A stretch of 33,821 bases of DNA from CAZVXI01 sp964631295 (GTDB lineage: Bacteria; Planctomycetota; Phycisphaerae; Phycisphaerales; SM1A02), in the NCBI GenBank assembly GCA_964631295.1, contig CAZVXI010000017.1, forward strand, positions 1 to 33,821, written 5' to 3'. Below, in pieces: positions 32,415-33,821 of the stretch. The notes beneath the pieces are model-generated. The model was not told the DNA's origin. It searched no databases and was given only the letters and a program-made list of their open reading frames with translations. A program made the position numbers and the translations under genes. Within the stretch, counting starts at the first letter, position 1; each line of letters starts with the position of its first letter.

Positions 32415-33174
32415 GCCAACTGAACACGAGCAGCACGGCAGCGGCTTCACCTGCGACCTGATCATTCCTGCATACAACGAGATCGAGAATATCGATGCGC
32501 TGTTTGCTGCAATCGAACCGGTGCGCGATCGCTTTCGATACATCATCCTGGCAGACAACGGTTCGACGGACGGCACCGGTGAGGCCGCCGGGGCGCGCGA
32601 CGCAGTCGTTGTACGTGAGCAGAAACGCGGCTACGGCGCAACCTGTCTTGCAGCCTTGCAGTGGATCACATCCAACGAGAGCGGGCCTCCGGCCATCGTC
32701 GCGTTTGTTGATGCTGATCTGTCCGATGATCCGCGGTCGCTTCCAAGTGTGCTCGCGCCGATTATGTCTGGAGAAGTCGATATCTGCATCGGTTCACGCG
32801 TGCGCCTCGCGCAGCCGGGATCACTCAACTTCGTGCAGCGATTCGGTAACCGATTGGCATGTACCATGATGCACATTCTTGGCGGCGTGAAGTACAGCGA
32901 CCTCGGCCCGATGCGGGCCGTTCGATGGCGCACGCTGAACGGGCTGCAGATGGCTGACCGGACATGGGGCTGGACCGTGGAAATGCAGATGAAAGCGGCG
33001 TTGCTGCAAATCCCGATCACTGAGGTGGATGTGCCCTATCGCCGCCGACACAGCGGGCGCAGCAAGATCTCAGGCACGGTGCGAGGCGTCGTCACAGCCG
33101 GGACGAAGATCATCACAACGATTCTTGCGTTGTGGTGGGGTCGCCGGACGCTTCGCGCTCGGCCCACGCTTTAA
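32404..33174 (+). CDS. Family 2 glycosyltransferase, dolichol-phosphate-mannose-synthase-like
   Basis: A 256-aa GT-A-fold enzyme: CDLIIPAYNEIENIDALFAA, LADNGSTDGTGEAA, the DxD-type FVDADLSDD (metal and nucleotide-sugar binding), IGSRVR and MRAVRWRTLNGLQM, then TWGWTVEMQMKAALLQIPIT and VPYRRRHSGRSKIS. This set matches GT2 enzymes of the DPM1/polyprenyl-phosphate glycosyltransferase type, which charge a lipid carrier on the inner face of the membrane. The C-terminal GTKIITTILAL is a possible membrane-contact helix. The ATG at 32404 lies inside the end of the MBL-fold gene (11-base overlap), with GGTG before it, indicating coupling. The open frame further upstream is just the shadow of the His-rich tail. 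Confidence 0.92.
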   Translation: MTTEPTEHEQHGSGFTCDLIIPAYNEIENIDALFAAIEPVRDRFRYIILADNGSTDGTGEAAGARDAVVVREQKRGYGATCLAALQWITSNESGPPAIVAFVDADLSDDPRSLPSVLAPIMSGEVDICIGSRVRLAQPGSLNFVQRFGNRLACTMMHILGGVKYSDLGPMRAVRWRTLNGLQMADRTWGWTVEMQMKAALLQIPITEVDVPYRRRHSGRSKISGTVRGVVTAGTKIITTILALWWGRRTLRARPTL

Positions 33175-33487
33175 TCCCCGCAGATGCCTCTCGGCGATCC
33201 TGTGGGGCGTGTATCTGTGCTTTGTTGTCCTTGAAATGAGCACATCAGTTGAGGTCCGCAGAGCATTCATTGTCGGCACTTTCAGCGAATCTCACATGAA
33301 TCCGGAAATACTTCTTCCGGCTGGCCGGTTTTGAGTTGAAACCGCCCGCGCCAGACTGACTTGAGTTCTGCGAACATTGCGCGGGTCGTCATTCTGCTTC
33401 GTCATGAGCCACCTTCAGGTGGCAGGCACTGCCTGTCTGCGCTGTTGGTATCTCGCCGCTCAATGGACATCCTGCCTGGAGGATTCG
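33175..33487. other. Intergenic region with several palindromes
   Basis: No gene is supported in these 313 bases. CCGGAA/TTCCGG (33302-33307/33315-33320) and a second small CCGG-CTGG-CCGG-TTTT element (33317-33332) could end the glycosyltransferase transcript, but the stem is short. A perfect CCACCT-TC-AGGTGG hairpin at 33409-33422 is directly followed by the palindrome CAGGCACTGCCTG (33423-33435), giving a REP-like doublet that shares the CAGGCA word with the hairpin at 607-647. Confidence 0.5.
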
Positions 33488-33821
33488 ATGAATAAATATC
33501 AATGTTGCNNNNNNNNNNCATGTGTGATTGTACTGTCTGTCTTGGCGAGCACAGCCGGAGCACAACAGTCAACACTCACACCTGACACTTCACAAGAACA
33601 TCCTGACATGGTGTTGCTCGAGGGTGGTGACTTCCAAATGGGCAGCACCACAGGCCATCCCGATGAGCGCCCTGTACACAAGGTTCGCCTCGACGATTTC
33701 TTTATCGATCGTACACCAGTCACCAACGCACAGTTTGCTGCATTCGTCGAGGCGACCGGCTACGTTACGCAGGCGGAGCAAGACGGGTACGCGTGGGGTT
33801 TCCTTGAAGGTGAGACAGATT
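33488..33821 (+). CDS. Formylglycine-generating enzyme/sulfatase-modifying factor family protein, N-terminal part
   Basis: Runs off the right edge; ~111 codons are visible. GGAGG lies six bases before ATG 33488. After a signal peptide interrupted by the N run (MNKYQCC, gap, CVIVLSVLASTAGAQ), the mature part enters the FGE-sulfatase domain: MVLLEGGDFQMGSTTGHPDE, then RPVHKVRLDDFFIDRTPVTN and AQFAAFVEATGYVTQAE. This is the beginning of SUMF1-like proteins, some of which oxidise sulfatase cysteines to formylglycine while many bacterial ones act elsewhere. The catalytic Cys pair would be in the missing C-terminus. The frame is continuous through the N run as given, but the number of N may be nominal. 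Confidence 0.88.
   Translation, partial: MNKYQCCXXXXCVIVLSVLASTAGAQQSTLTPDTSQEHPDMVLLEGGDFQMGSTTGHPDERPVHKVRLDDFFIDRTPVTNAQFAAFVEATGYVTQAEQDGYAWGFLEGETD
33509..33518. other. Assembly gap of 10 N
   Basis: Ten undetermined bases inside the signal peptide codons of the FGE-like gene. The frame matches on both sides for a true length of 10 or any length differing by a multiple of three. Confidence 0.95.

Noticed and set aside
1..33821. CRISPR arrays, prophage, integrase/att sites
   Set aside because: No regularly spaced direct repeats, phage structural genes or integrases were seen anywhere in the window.

Overview
The window looks like a chromosomal stretch from a GC-rich planctomycete, most likely of the class Phycisphaerae. 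Three exported proteins end in the tandem Ca-binding dockerin-like tails (pattern D-x-D-G...DLL-x-VLSNWG) that planctomycetes use. A HAF-repeat protein ends in a PEP-CTERM-like tail, and there are also a DUF1573 lipoprotein, a class II DAHP synthase and a tricorn-like protease. This placement is inferred from protein style only; no rRNA gene is present. A run of 10 N at 33509-33518 shows that the sequence is a draft assembly.

Left part (1-7630, mostly minus strand): an AddB-like nuclease gene cut by the window edge; a HEPN-like/CBS-pair protein; then a scarred segment (about 1784-3634) with a 170-bp copy of the 3' end of a downstream gene, a dockerin protein, a frameshifted IS66-type transposase remnant and a beheaded prepilin fragment. 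Next is a tight four-gene operon for exported proteins (Cys-rich protein, 346-aa protein, DUF1573 lipoprotein, helical 470-aa protein). Its genes overlap or nearly touch. It is preceded by a good sigma70-type promoter with a (GAAA)7 tetranucleotide tract directly upstream of the -35 box.

Middle (7628-15525, minus strand): a seven-gene operon for a proton-motive-force-linked envelope machine: DoxX membrane protein, a TonB-like transmembrane anchor fused to a von Willebrand A domain, an exported TPR-like protein, ExbB, two ExbD proteins and a large exported TPR protein. Upstream lie a divergent tRNA-Leu(UAG) with its own promoter and a 10-bp inverted repeat, then a tRNA-Ala(CGC).

Right part (16119-33821): a HAF/PEP-CTERM protein on the minus strand, then plus-strand genes for DAHP synthase (aromatic amino acids), a GYF/DUF4190 membrane protein, an exported helical protein, glucose-6-phosphate dehydrogenase, a tricorn-like protease with an unusual inserted beta-rich domain, and a crotonase. 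After this comes a roughly 330-nt transcription unit on the minus strand with promoter, folded leader, a very strong ribosome binding site, a 12-codon ORF and a shared terminator. Then follow a 27-codon ORF coupled to a PQQ-type sugar dehydrogenase with dockerin, a large Cys-rich dockerin protein, an MBL-fold hydrolase with a His-rich tail overlapping a glycosyltransferase, and the start of a formylglycine-generating-enzyme-like protein.

The best candidates for something undescribed are the vWA-TonB-anchor/ExbBD operon, the minus-strand small-ORF RNA at 27205-27566, and the four-gene secreted operon with its repeat-adjacent promoter.
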